A stretch of DNA of 64,000 nucleotides from Apricaphanius iberus (lineage: Eukaryota; Chordata; Actinopteri; Cyprinodontiformes; Aphaniidae). Below are positions 46,331 to 58,950 of the stretch, one piece after another. Location: assembly GCA_028564705.1 (NCBI GenBank), contig JAPXFQ010002688.1:868001-932000 (forward strand), written 5' to 3'. Every line of letters starts with the position of its first letter. The stretch's first letter is position 1. Under the pieces are notes generated by a model, which was not told the origin of the DNA, did not search any database, and saw nothing but the letters and a program-made list of their open reading frames with translations. The position numbers were made by a program, and so were the translations under genes.

Positions 46331-49300
46331 TTAGAAAGAATGAAAGTTGTCACTAAATTTGTAGTTGATTTCATTGACTTGGCTGTGGGGCAAGCTTTTG
46401 CTGGCAGTCAGAGATTGATGTGAATCAAGTACTACCGGACTGTCAGTCTCTTCTGGCACATTAGCACACCTGGAAGAAGTGAGAGAGTCGGCGTGGGAAA
46501 CTCCACTGCCAGTTGGTCCATAGTATGGCCATGTGTTTGAGGAGGAATCGACGGAGGCAAAGGAGGAGCTCTCCGGGTAGTTGAAGGAGTCCATGCTGGG
46601 TACGGGGCTGGCAGAGCAGCTGGCAGATGTTCGAGATTCGTGGAGATTCAGTTTGGAAACCAAGGGTTTGCCTACTGTTACTGGCAGACGTTCTTGTACC
46701 TCTTCATCCATGTTGGAATACGTGTAATGAAGGCAGACAGTAAAGGTGATGTCCCTCTGTCAGGTCAATGAAAAGCAGAATGTCTTCTTTAGCTCAGACA
46801 AAGAAACATAACTTATTAAATTACCACAATACATGAATCTGTAACAGTTTGACTTTCTTTCTTAAAGGAAACATGCTAAAAGCTGCTTGTCACAAAGAGA
46901 ATACTTATTATATATGCTGTATTTAAATTAATAAAACTTAGCCATTGTCCAAGGAAATCCAGGACAATAACCGATAAGCTCAACATTGAAAGATTACAAG
47001 AAAATGCGTCTCTTTGAACGTATCCACAACATGTAGGGATGACTTTTTTTTTCTGCGCAGTACATTTCAAAGCAGACATTTCAAATGTTTTATCACAAAC
47101 ACATGTCTGACCCTGAGTCTCTGCAGACCACGGATGCGTGTGTAGAGACTGTTGGACTCCGGTGAGGGAAGTTCCTCGTTAATCAACAGCAAACAGCCAG
47201 CTTCAACCAGAGTCTCCTGGTTACTCTTCTTCAGGTCAACGTCCACTTCCTGCAAAAAAAAAAAAAAGAAAAACATTGTGAAACACCAAACCATCCAGTA
47301 TTTGTTCTTTCTAATGATACAAATTAAGTCTTTGCTTGCCTTGGAAATTGTGGGCTACAAAAGTACTCCACAGTCATGTTCTTTGTACATTAGTGGAAAG
47401 ATCTAAAATCAACCAACTGATCATTGTTTTAGTTTTACTGGATTTAAGAAGAAAAAATCATACAGAGCTCTGGCTTTATGCAGGGTTCAAGACAAGTTTT
47501 ATTTGGTATAAGCAGCTATAAAAATGGCTTTGGATGGATGGATGGATGGATGGATGGATAGATGGATGGATGGATGGGTTACTTTTTGCCACTTTGGCTA
47601 TCAACTTAAGCAAACTGAGGTTTATAAAAGACAGGGAGGACATTTCCACCAAAGTAAAAAGAACTGCTTTCAGTGGTGGCAAGGAAGTTCATAAGATTCA
47701 GTTTACAGCTAGCACTGAAGAGTAAAAGAGATGTTCATAGAAATAACCTAACCTGAATATATCTCCTTGCAATCTTTATCATTTAACCTTTTCTTATCAA
47801 TCATTAATATAAACAGGGAATACCAGCAACATACTTCTTTAAACCCTTACTGCTTAAATAAGTACACATCTTTATAAAGATACATTTACAACATGTTTTT
47901 TTGCAACTACCAATCAAATTGAAAAAGCAGCATTTATTGTTTAATGGCCTTTTATTTAAATAGAACTGCAGGACATTTCATCAAATGAAACATCTTCCTC
48001 ATACCCTCTGGTTTTAATGTTCTTTATCACATCAATGCAGAGTTTAAACTTGATGGTGAAAAATGTTAAGTGAAAATATTACCTTGAGAAAATGGGATAA
48101 ATATGTTACCAATTTGGTTTAACATTAATTTAGCTTGTGTTCTGAAGTGAACCTTGGTTCATAAGAAGTTGCCCCAGGAGGTCAAAAACATGAGGAGTGT
48201 ACGGCCATATAGAGTTAACACACCTGTGGGAAGTCTGTGAGCTGAGCACAGCAGGAATCTATTTCTGCAGGCTTCTCAAGTATCCGAGTGTAGATGACCA
48301 TGATGTTCGAGAATTCTGCTGCAAACCCCAGCTGGACCGTCACCCCGCATTCAAAACTGAGGCAGCGACTCTCAGGCAGAACTGTTCAAAGAAAAAACAT
48401 TTAAATTCTGAAATAGCAAAGGTTAACTTAAACAATCTAAGTACAATGAGTAACCTCAATTGCATTTAATCAGATGAGTTTTTCATTTGTTTACCATGAG
48501 CGACGGCCCACTGCAGATTCCGAGCAGAATCGGATGCAGAGCTGTCAGATGGCTGGATCCGGTCTGTGAGGGAACGCCGTTCAGACAGGTTGCTGCGCAA
48601 CTCCAGAGCCTGCCTTCCTCTTGTAATCGCACAGCGACCCATGTCTGGAAGGAATAAACAGTCTTTCATGAGAGGCAAACCACATCTCAGAACAAAGGTA
48701 CAGACACATTTTCTGTGCTAATGAATGAAATCCTATAGATCCCATCAGCCTGACTAATGTTAAACTTTTTTTATTTATTCACATCTTAAACAGAATATTA
48801 TTATTATGACTATAATTACAAAGTCACAAGACCTCAAAAAACTGTTTATTGATAACTGTTAAGGACCTTAACTATATGTATGTTAGTCTCATCAATAAAA
48901 TATATATCATATGTATGTATGATTATCACAAACTAACATTAATCTGAAGGGTATTCATTTAATTAATCAATGAAAAAGAAACATTAATTTAAAAAATATA
49001 TTCTCATAATCAAAATACTAATACTTAAACTAAAAGCTGATTAACAGGATAAAAATTATCCTATTAATATTCAGTTATAGGTTTTAATAATTCATGAGTA
49101 AAGAACTAAGAACAAACATAACATCTAACTACTTAGAGTTGTCCAAAGGACATTAATAAAGAATGTTCAGAGTATCATTAACTGCTTAAAGGTCAAACTT
49201 TAACAAGATCTCTGTCCGAATGTTAAACATTTTTCTTAAACACCTGGTTTAACTCTAAGGAAAGCTCGGAGAGGATCTTATCATGTAACCTCTCAGTGCC

Positions 49301-51752
49301 TAGACCTGTGGTTCTAAACATTCAGAAATAGAGATGCTGCATCTGTCCGACCCGGCTTCAAGCGTCTCTTGTTCAGTAAGGCATCAACTGATTTTTAATT
49401 AGGGACGCGGGTTAGATGTCATCAATAATACAAAAAAAAGTTTGATTGTGACTCCATCAGGTCCATGAAGACAAAACAAAACCCAAAAACTGACCATGAA
49501 TTTTAGAACAAGTGAATATGTCTCCACTTCTTATTCAAAATGGGCTCCTGTTTAGTTCTGTTTCTGTTTTCTTTTTAGTCAGGCCATCAGCTTGTCCGTC
49601 TGATTTTTCTCTCCCTATGACTCAGCACTAACCAGCACAGAGAAGTCCACTCAATGTGATACCATCAGGCACTTATCGTGGACAAATCAAAGCCATATTG
49701 GCACGTATCGTGGACAAATCAAAGCCATATTGGCACGTATCGTGGACAAATCAAAGCCAAATTGGCACGTATCGTGGACAAATCAAAGCCATACATCATC
49801 ACCAAGAACTGAAAAGGAAGTAAAGGGGAAATATCAAAAGTTTTAGTTTACCAGCGTGCATTAGGTAGAAATTATTGCATTAGTTTAAAACATCTTACTG
49901 AGCTTCTCAACTAGCTGAGAAAGATTAATTATCTAATTTACATAGGTTTGCATGTGCTGAGATGCAACAAAATAAAGTTTGTTAGTAGGGCTTTATAGAC
50001 AAAAAATTTATTTAGATGTGGTTTAATAATGGCAGGATAAAATAAAAAAAAGCAGGTTAACATTATGTCATGAGGAAAACATTTTTTAACAGTCTATGTT
50101 TAGGTGTGAAATGTCTGCTAACGGGTCAGATTTCTGATAACATTACGTATAATCATTACTATTAACATTTTATGACACAAGAAGTGCAACCAGGGCTGAG
50201 AGAGTGGTCTACCTTCAGCAACTCTGTCCAGCATGACGGTGACCTTCTCATCCTCACACACATGCCGTTTGAGAAAGCTTATGAAGATCCCATTCGACAC
50301 GTCTTGTCTTTTTACCTCATACGCCTCAGCATCGACACACCTAAACACACCAGTGATAAGAAGGGCAAAATCAAAAACAGGCAACACTTTTGGATCGGAA
50401 CAATGATGCAGAACCAGAAGCTTACGTGGCATAACCAAACACTATATTGGCTGTGACTTTGAGTGTCCCTGGCTGTACGATCAAGTAATCGTTCAGGTTT
50501 CTGAAAAACAAAAAAAACAAAAAACGTGATTTAAAGAGTAAACTACAGTAAAATTAAAGACTACCATTAATTTACAAACCAATAGGTATACCTTTTGCGA
50601 CACATGTCCAGCAGGAACACATTCAATCCAGTCTTTTTCTCCTGCATCCTGGTCAGTATGCTCTGCACGCACAAGCAGTGCTCTGATGTGTAGGAAGCTG
50701 GAGCGTCAATAGGAACCATGAAACTGTTGCCGTAGTTCTCATAGCCATGACCGGCAAAATACAGGAGGCCTGCGGAGGAAAATAAAGAACATCAAACACA
50801 TGCAACGTAGTTTAAAAGTTTACATACACCTATCATAAACATGAATGTCATACTAATTTGGCCTTTATTTATTTGAGCGGATGTTTCTGATAAGGAACGG
50901 AAGCACACAACGTTTGACGTTATCCTGGGGTGAATGGATGTTCTGGATTTTTTAAATGTTTACATGTTTATAATTTCCGTATTGCTTCATGTTTAGCATC
51001 AGTACCTGCTATTTAAATCAATTCTAATTAATTAGTTATTCTCGTATTTCCTTAGATCATTAATCAGCCTTGGTTATTTTTTATATCCTCCTCAGCTCCT
51101 ATCATGTTCATTAGTCTCCTTCCATCAGCTTGCCAGCCTGGTCTCCTCTCACAGCTACACCCTTTTTCCCCAATCACCTAACGCAGACGGGCCCAAGTCC
51201 AGTCGTTGAGACCTACCATCCTAATCTACTTCAACACAGCTTAATTAAATCACTGATTTCCTTCAGTGACATGGTTTAGCTTTGCAAAGGCCTTGTAATG
51301 AGTCATTTGTTTGATTCAGGTGTGCAGAAGCAAGGATCCACCGAAAAGTTGCAGGATGGTGGATTCCAGGGACTGGACTTGGGCATGTATGAGTTTATCT
51401 GTCAATTGTAAACTAATCAAGCTTTCAAGTCTTTAAATTCATTGTTCTCTTTCACCCACTGCTGGATTCTACTGTTACCTCCTGGTTCTTTTCCTGTTGT
51501 CTCTAGCTAATTAGCCTAATGGCGTTTCCCTTTGCCACCCTACCAGTTCCCAGCCCTGATTTCCTTCAGGTCCTCTGTAAGCTTTTGATTTATTTATTAA
51601 AGTCACTTCACTGTACTTCTACCTCCAACCCCACCTGCATCTTGGGTCTACTGTGCATCATTATGCCAGCTTTAGTAATTTTATAAATAAGAATTGTGTG
51701 CATTGTGGATTTTCTCACAACGTAAACGTAAAACGTACACATATGGGTAAAA

Positions 51753-51805
<53 letters not shown>

Positions 51806-54800
51806 AAACCCACTTGTCATCATTTGTGTTCAACTTGGCATGAGAGTTTTCAATGACTTTATGATGGTTTTATGGTTTCTTGGTATCCTAAGATTTTATG
51901 TTTCCTTGAGTATTTGTAGCTGTGCTTATGTCGTCTCAAGCACTGCACTGGTATCGCAGTACATTTGTGTATTTTTTATGTTTTATGCTGATATTTTATC
52001 AAATATTAGTGGGGATGTATCTGATTTAGAGCTTGTGTTTAAAAAATGTCACCAGGATGTGGATTAGTGAAATAAATTTTGAATTCAAAAAATTTTTTTT
52101 AAACATCGCAGTTGTTTAAAAATGGCTCAAATAAATCACAAAATGCCCAAAACCTATTCTGTGTTTGTGATGAGAGGATGAATCGCTTTTTGAAATGTGA
52201 TTTTTTTAATCAATCCTTTTCTTTAAACTCATCCTCAATTTTATCTAGCCGGACACAGACTTTAGAAGACTCCAGCGCTGTATGAAGGGAAATAAATGGA
52301 CTGACCGTAAACTCCCTTGTCGAGCAGCAACAGGAACTCGGTAACAGCACTGTTCATCTCCTGCCAGTTGAGGTCAAGCAGGGAGACCACTTTGAAATCC
52401 ATCTGTCTGAGAAGGTTGGTCAGCTCATGGACGTCAGAAATCGGAGCACTCAGCTGAGTGTGGTGGAGGTAGTTCATGTTGCCAATCAGGAGAGCAACCT
52501 TGTCTGTGGCTGAGTACAGTATGATTGTGGAACATGAAACCCATGTTTTTTAATAGAGAGATACTCTATGTAGCTTCTTTACATAAAACTAACCATATAA
52601 ATTTTTGTTTGCTGGAGGAGGACAGGCCATCTGCTGAACTGGATTTATTCCTGATCCAGTCGTCGACCTCTGGAATTCCTGGGACTCTGACAAACAAAAG
52701 AAAAGTCAAAAAAAAAGAAAAGGAAAATGAACACCACCCATGTTAAACAGATTTATATAAATAAATAAATAGAAAAAAAAACAGGAATACCATTGTAATA
52801 AATGCCAGAGGAAGTATATCACTGAGGTGTTTCCTATAATTCCTAATGAATATTCTACCAGAAAGTACAGCATACCTAACCCACGATCAACTTCTACCCA
52901 GGATGCATCTGTGACTGAACTCGGGCCTGCATGTCAGTGCAAAACAGGAAGAGTTAGCTGTTGCCAAATGGTTTAAATTCAGTATGAAGCTGAACATGTG
53001 TAGTGTCAGCTATTCACTGCTCTTCTTGATATCAAAAATAAGTCATAATCACTTAACCATAATTACTCATTAGTTTTTTGTTTTTTATAATTGATAGATC
53101 AAAAAAAGTAGCTAATATGCCTCACCAATTGTCACTGTTGCTGTGTCGCTCCACGCCTCATGGTACAAATTAAACACCTTGCATCTGTACTCCCCTCTGT
53201 GTTCTGTGGTCACACATGGGATCTAGGAAACAGTACTTACATGTAGTAAGCTCATACAACACAAGACCACCATGCTCCTTTATTCTGGAAAGTTTTAACT
53301 GTAAACCTAATGCTATTGCCGCATACAATCACCCCAGAACCAAAACCCCCTTGAACAAATAACATAACTAAACAGGCAAAAAGAAACTAATTGAGAGCAT
53401 AGAGAGAGAGAAAAAACTAGCTGCAAAATCATTCACAAAACGTTGGTAATTTATATCAGAGTGGAGCAAAATATAAAACTTGTTTAAAACATTTTTTTAA
53501 ACCAAAATGTTGATGGTTTTCCAAATTGTCAGATAGTAAAACACTACAAGAACCCTGTTCTTAGTCGGTCTAGCTAGAACTTCATCCAAAACCTACACCA
53601 AGTCATTCACCAGTTCAAAATGTAGCCTGTTTATTCTTTAAAACAATAGCTAGCTTAATAAAAATGCTGATCATTATTAATTATTCCATTCAGATGATGG
53701 TTCTTCACAGTGCTTTTAACACAGCTTTTGTTAAATCTATGTCTTTATAGAAATAACCTCCACACTTAATACCTATAAACCAATGTTTAACTGACCAAGA
53801 CTAAACAAAGTCTAGGAAAACTTGTTTTAAAAAAATTTGAACCATTTTCAGCATTATTTCAAGATGTCTGAAAAGTCCAAGTCATAAACCATATATGAAT
53901 GAAGTCATTGAGGATCTGTAATTACCTAACGTTTAGCCTGGATGGATATTGAGTCAACCAAAACATTTTACTTCATAGTCAAATGAAGAGGCATCTCAAA
54001 AAACAACTCTTCAGTCATTTAAGTCCTATTTCACAAAGAGATCTTTTTGTAAGCGCAGAAAACACGGCCTCTAAACATTGTTAAGTGAGAAACTGAGTTT
54101 CACAAGACTCAGTTTCAGGCCCCATTCTATTTTATTTCTTCACATCAACTTTTATAAAGTGCTGTGCCCTGTGCAAAGATGATGATACACAGCTTTAAAT
54201 CACTGAGTCTCCTAATGACCCAAAGCCGTTTCATGTTCTTTTTATTTGCATTTTAGATACAGAGGCATGGATAACAGACAATCTTCAGTTTAATTACGAC
54301 AAAGCTAAATTTTTAAAAATCTCATAGCAGAGAACTTGTAGTAAAATTAACCATTTAAATCCAATCAAAAACAAATGACAATGCCTACTTATGGCATTAC
54401 ATTCAGTTCTAGATAAAATGCATTACCTCACCCTGAAATGTTACACAGAATAAGCCTGTGAAACGTCTTCCAAGAGGTGAAACGTCTTCCAAGACAAATT
54501 ACCAAGTCCAGTTGCGTTCAATTGAAATTACCTTGAGGTTACACAAAATGCATTTTGTCCCCTGAAAAATATTAACCCAGTTTGGCAGTTTCTCTCTTGG
54601 TCTAATGCAGACACTTCAATTACTGTGTTTTAACTTGCAAAACAAATTACTGGGACACTCTACATTTACTCTAAAATCAGCTGCACAAATGCTGATTAAG
54701 AACCTTAAGGAGAGCACAGATTACTGCAAAGTGAGTACATTTAAAAGGAATTTTAATGTGCTTTTAATGTGTTTTAATGTGTCATACCCCTTATCAGATT

Positions 54801-57800
54801 TGCGTTTTTACAAAAAACTACAGATACTCCTTGACTGATTATACTGACTTATTTTAATAACCTTATTTGTTTAGTTTTATTGGGGAACACATATATCAGT
54901 ATGATCTTAATATATATTGTTTTATTTAACTCAATTATTTCTATTTTTAATTATTTTATTATTAGTGTTTTTAATTAGATAGATTGACATTTTATATCCA
55001 TCCCTGGTGTTTATTCAGTCCTTTAAACCAAAACGAAACTTTTGGACAATGAAATTGTTTAGATCAAACTATATTCATTTGTTAGAATGGCGCAGTCAAA
55101 GTCCAGAACAATTTAATTGAGAATCGGTGTCAAATTTGAAGTCCATTAATCTGATTAAAATTTAACTGTTTTGAAAAGAATATGTAAAATCTTTCTTTAA
55201 ATATGAAAAACTGTTAGAAACTCCAAAATGCCTTTGCAAAGCACTAATTCAGGGTTGCTAAATACAAATACATGCTTAACTTTACAGATTATTATTTGTA
55301 AAAAATAAAGTTTATTAATTTATTATCACTAATTTAAGTTCTGCTTCACAATTATGTAGTACTTTGTCTTTGTCAAAACAAAAATTTTAATTTTTGCGTA
55401 TTCAGGTTTCACATTACCACATGCAACAAGGATGAATACTTTTGCAAGACTTGGAAGAGAAAACAACATGTTTTTGCAGCTCTTTGTTGAGTTTACTGCT
55501 TTTACAAATGTTGATAGATAGTCATTAAAGCCCATTAAATAAACATGATCTAATTGTAGGTTTTCGAAATGAATTTACCCTGAGGGAGCATGCTTTTTGT
55601 TGAGGTATGAGCCTTTTGTTGTGATACCACTCATACTGAGGAGGGGGGTTAGCCTCTGCTCTGCACTTCAGGACCAAAACATCCCCTTCAGATGCCGCCT
55701 GGGAATGGGGCTGCTGGTTGATTTGCAGTCCGCTTACTGAGCCTGGGAATAGACTGCTGCATCCTGCGATGACAATAATTTTGCTTTATACCGTATCAAT
55801 TCCTGTGAGACGGAATAAAGGCAAGAAAAGCAGGAAGCAGCGACAGACATACCTGGACTGGAACCTGCAGAGTGAAGCACCCGAACATGAGCCCACGTGG
55901 AGAAGACGCATTTTTCTCCATGGTTGATCCTACAAATGTAGTGACCCTGGTGGGCTGGGCCCAAAGGACACAGGACCAACTCTGGCAAACTTCCTGACTC
56001 TTGTAAAATCTAAAGCAAAAATAATTTTAAAAAAGGACTAAGACGTCAACACAAATCAAAAGTTTCTTAAAAAGGATTCATTTGTTGTTGCTCTCACCTC
56101 CTCTTTACCCTTGAACCACTGGTAGTTGAGTCCAGGAGGTCCAGAGGCCCTGCATGTCAGTACCACCCTGCTCCCTAGAGATGCTTGTTGAGACTGTGGC
56201 TGGACCGTCATCTTAATCTGCTCCAACACTAAACATCAACACAAAACATGAACGGTAATGAGGACAAAAAGAAACAAACCTCGGGCGGTAAGAAACGTAC
56301 CAGCATGAGATCGTTGAACATACCATTGTGTTTGACATGTTGCAACTTGTGAGCAGGATGATGAAGCATATATATATACACATATATATATAAAACTGTC
56401 AAACAAACTATTAGGGAGCAGCTCTTCACACCACAGAGCTCTAGAACATTTTCTCTTCCAGTTGTTTAGAAGTTAGAACGTCGATTCTCCAGCTTTACTT
56501 TTTAAAAGAGAGTAAATGTCCACCATTTATACACAATCTATGTTTACACAGCTTTGCAGCAGAAGAGAACGGGTTTTGATCTACTGCACTCTTCTCAGAA
56601 ATTTCTAGAAAGGCTTTATCAATTCAACTTTCAGAACAGAAATATTGAGAAAAAAACTCAACCTTCAGTTTAAATACTTTGATTCAACAAGGAAAGAGTT
56701 TCTACATTCAGAAACAATGTTTGTTTTTCTTACAAAAATCACTGGTACAGCACTTACAGGCACTCCTTTAAATTCCAATTGAAACACATGCAACCGAAGC
56801 CTTTTTAGCACCAAAGTATGTTAAAAGATCTGTTCTCACTGAAGCAACCATCCAGACTACTCAGGTGTTCCGTCTCTAGTCTACTAATCATCCCTAGAAT
56901 CAGAACCAAACATGGAGAAGCAGCTTTCAGTTTCTATGCTCCACAAATCTGGAACAAACTTTCAGACCACTGAAAAGCTGCTGAAGCACTGAGTTCCTTT
57001 AAATCACAGCTAAAAACACATCTGTTTAGAGCTGCCTTTAAGTAGCTGATTAAAAATAGTTGGAATGTCGTAAGTTTTTTTTAAATGTGTCATATGTGTC
57101 TCTAATGTTGTATTCAGTTGTTCTCCCCAAATCATGTAAAGCACATTGAAATGCCTTGTTGTTTAAAGTGTGCTATACAAGTATATTCTATATTTATTCG
57201 ATTTATGTTTTAATTAATTAGGTTGTATCTGATCATTTTTTTTTTAGATTGTGTGACTTTAGTGGCCTTTATTCAACAGTGGATAGCATGTAGATAGCGG
57301 GAGATAAGTGGGGGAAGACCTGTGGTAACTGTTCAAATGACGGGGTTCAAACTCGGGACAGCCGCGCAGAGGACTAAGGCCTCCCTCCGTTCCTGGGGTG
57401 CCAGCATTAACCACTACGTCATGCCCTAGTATCTAATATTTTAACAAGCAATTAATTATTTAATGTTCCTCTAGGGTATGAATATGACACAACTACACTA
57501 GGTTGAATAAGCACTCTTATTTATCTTGCCAGCACACACACTGCTAAGGAAGGAAAACATTATCAATAATAAGCAGTAGATGTTATCTACATACCAGATG
57601 CTTTTTTTGAAGGCATGCCAAAGAAACTTTTTTTTGTCATACCACCACAAACAAATTGCTACATTTTTTTTTCACAAATAAAAAAGGTAAACAACTCCTT
57701 TGAATCGATTCTTTGTAGAACGGCCTCATGCTGCAATCACAGCTCTATCAAGAGATCTAAATGCTTACACAATCTTATTCGAAAAAGAAAAGCTCATACT

Positions 57801-58713
57801 CCTGCATTGGGGGAAAAGTTTGGCGTCCTTTCAACAACTCAACAATCCTGCCACTTTTTCTTTCCATTCAGGCCAAATGTGTGACATGAGTAATAATTAT
57901 CACGGTCTTATTGTCCTCCATACCCAGTCTGCTAGTTTAGCTGGACTGCCATTTCATGTAGGTTTACAAATGTGCAATATTCTCTACGGTTTTAGATTAT
58001 GCATTGATGCTTTAATTAATGCTTTATAAACCTACTCTGCTTTACAGTGACCTGGCTGAATACAAATGCATCCCTCACTTTTTAGCTTCCATTTGTCTAA
58101 AATGTTTAAACTCACACTTTGTTTGACTACAAATTTACGTTGGTCTATAATGAAAACTATAAATGTGGTTGTTCAGAAACAAAACCTGAACTAGATAAAA
58201 GGTGCATGGGCCCTTTTGTGAGGCAATGCTTGTTGGTCAATCTGTTTACCTGTGGTGGTGAGGAACTGCAGAGCTTCCTGGTGGTCCATCTTCCTCAGAC
58301 AGAGCAGGAGGAAGTCCACGGAGCAGCCACGATCTGCTAACCAAGCCAGAAGTGTGCGGGCTGGACTGCCTGCAGCGTCCAGCACCTGCAGGGAGCAGCT
58401 GGTCAGATCCTTTTCACTGCAAAGAGAGTTCAGAAGGATGAGGTGTATGATCAGCAGACCTGGAGCTCTAATGGCCTCTTATATTAAGGAACAAATATTA
58501 ATACGTTTGGATGAAGAGGCAATAAAGAGGTTGCTGGCAAAATGTTTTGATATAGAGGCTGCTGGTTTATGGTGCCTTCAGGGTTTCTCACCTGCAGCGG
58601 AATTGCGGGTGCTCGGCCGCCGCGTTGGCCAGCTGCCTCCACCCACAGCTGCAGTTGTCAAGCATCTTCGACAGCTTGTTCAGCCCTTCTTCACCGAGAC
58701 TGCTGATATTCAT
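46331..58713 (-). CDS. malt1: MALT1 paracaspase, complete, 16 coding exons
   Basis: Scaffold and Arg-specific protease of the CARD-BCL10-MALT1 complex that drives NF-kB signalling in immune cells. Exons: 58592-58713, 58250-58416, 56098-56228, 55853-56009, 55579-55763, 53126-53222, 52876-52926, 52594-52686, 52306-52503, 50592-50769, 50426-50500, 50213-50340, 48495-48644, 48224-48381, 47112-47249, 46331-46756. They join in frame to 817 aa (human 824). A death domain spans about 1-90, Ig1 about 97-190 ([13 protein letters not shown]), Ig2 about 205-286, the caspase-like domain about 335-560, Ig3 about 585-700, then a Ser-rich tail. Catalytic His408 lies in AGHGYEN and Cys457 in LDMCRKR, each seven residues before the human positions. 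I chose the Met at 58713 because the death-domain homology begins there; an in-frame Met at 58797 would add 28 residues. Exon 5 uses the acceptor at 55764, since the next AG gives a stop. Confidence 0.95.
47531..47578. repeat. (GGAT)n microsatellite in malt1 intron 14
   Basis: About twelve tandem GGAT units with one GATA interruption. Confidence 0.95.
49670..49793. repeat. 32-bp minisatellite, about four copies, in malt1 intron 12
   Basis: The unit CACGTATCGTGGACAAATCA plus twelve more bases repeats nearly perfectly; the copies differ at single positions (CTTATCG in the first unit, CCAAATT in the third). Confidence 0.95.
51189..51388. mobile_element. 200-bp MITE with 30-bp inverted ends in malt1 intron 9
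   Basis: The left end GCCCAAGTCCAGTCGTTGAG and the right end, read as its complement TGCCCAAGTCCAGTCCCTGG, match over about 30 bases with a few mismatches; both continue to ACCATCCT. There is no coding content. Confidence 0.7.
51759..51802. repeat. (TA)n microsatellite in malt1 intron 9
   Basis: About 44 bases of uninterrupted alternating TA. The Ile/Tyr frames read through it are artefacts. Confidence 0.95.
54100..54310 (+). repeat. L2-like RT remnant in malt1 intron 5
   Basis: The plus-strand translation contains [20 protein letters not shown] directly followed by DDDTQL, a degraded form of the GPLLFSLYM...YADDTQL region of non-LTR reverse transcriptase. Related debris may extend to about 54850. 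Confidence 0.55.
56790..57190 (+). repeat. L2-like LINE 3' end in malt1 intron 2
   Basis: The plus-strand frame reads [20 protein letters not shown] then [15 protein letters not shown], the conserved end of L2-type ORF2, followed by a noncoding tail ending GTGTGCTATACAAGTATATT. It is inserted antisense to malt1 and is the same family as 21591-22335. Confidence 0.75.
57264..57428 (-). repeat. tRNA-derived SINE, divergent copy, in malt1 intron 2
   Basis: On the minus strand a tRNA-like head (GGCATGACGTAGTGGTTAAT) carries a B-box-like GAGTTTGAACCCC, followed by a tail with GTCTTCCCCCACTTATCTCC and CAATAAAGGCC-type ending. This matches the layout of a widespread fish SINE and is distinct from the family at 16020. 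Confidence 0.55.
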
Positions 58714-58940
58714 TCTCCCCACCAAATTCCTAACTCCGTTTTTACCTTTTTCCAGAAAGAAAAAAACATTTTTTAAAAATCCCAGACAAAGATACAAATT
58801 TTATGTGCGTTAAATTCAACTAAACTGTTTGCACTATAACTACCAACCTACGCACTGTTCAATGAACGACTTCAACCACAAAACCAATCCGCGGACCCCG
58901 ACATAGGAGAAAAGAAACTACAGGCTTTAAACACAGCGCA

Positions 58941-58950
58941 GGGATTCCCC
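58941..58950. promoter_or_regulatory. NF-kB consensus site upstream of malt1
   Basis: GGGATTCCCC matches GGGRNWYYCC at every position. It lies 228 bp upstream of the chosen malt1 start codon, within the likely promoter or 5' leader. Because MALT1 activates NF-kB, the site suggests feedback control, which is inference. Confidence 0.5.

Noticed and set aside
51608..52067. Frames with repeated Ile-Tyr
   Set aside because: They are produced by translating the (TA)n microsatellite.
55734..55763. Alternative acceptor for malt1 exon 5 at CAG before CAGTC
   Set aside because: It reads into TAA after nine codons; the acceptor seven bases upstream keeps the Ig frame open.
58252..58776. 174-codon open frame on the plus strand
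   Set aside because: It is antisense to malt1 exons 1 and 2 and the intron between them, where the minus strand has clear death-domain homology.
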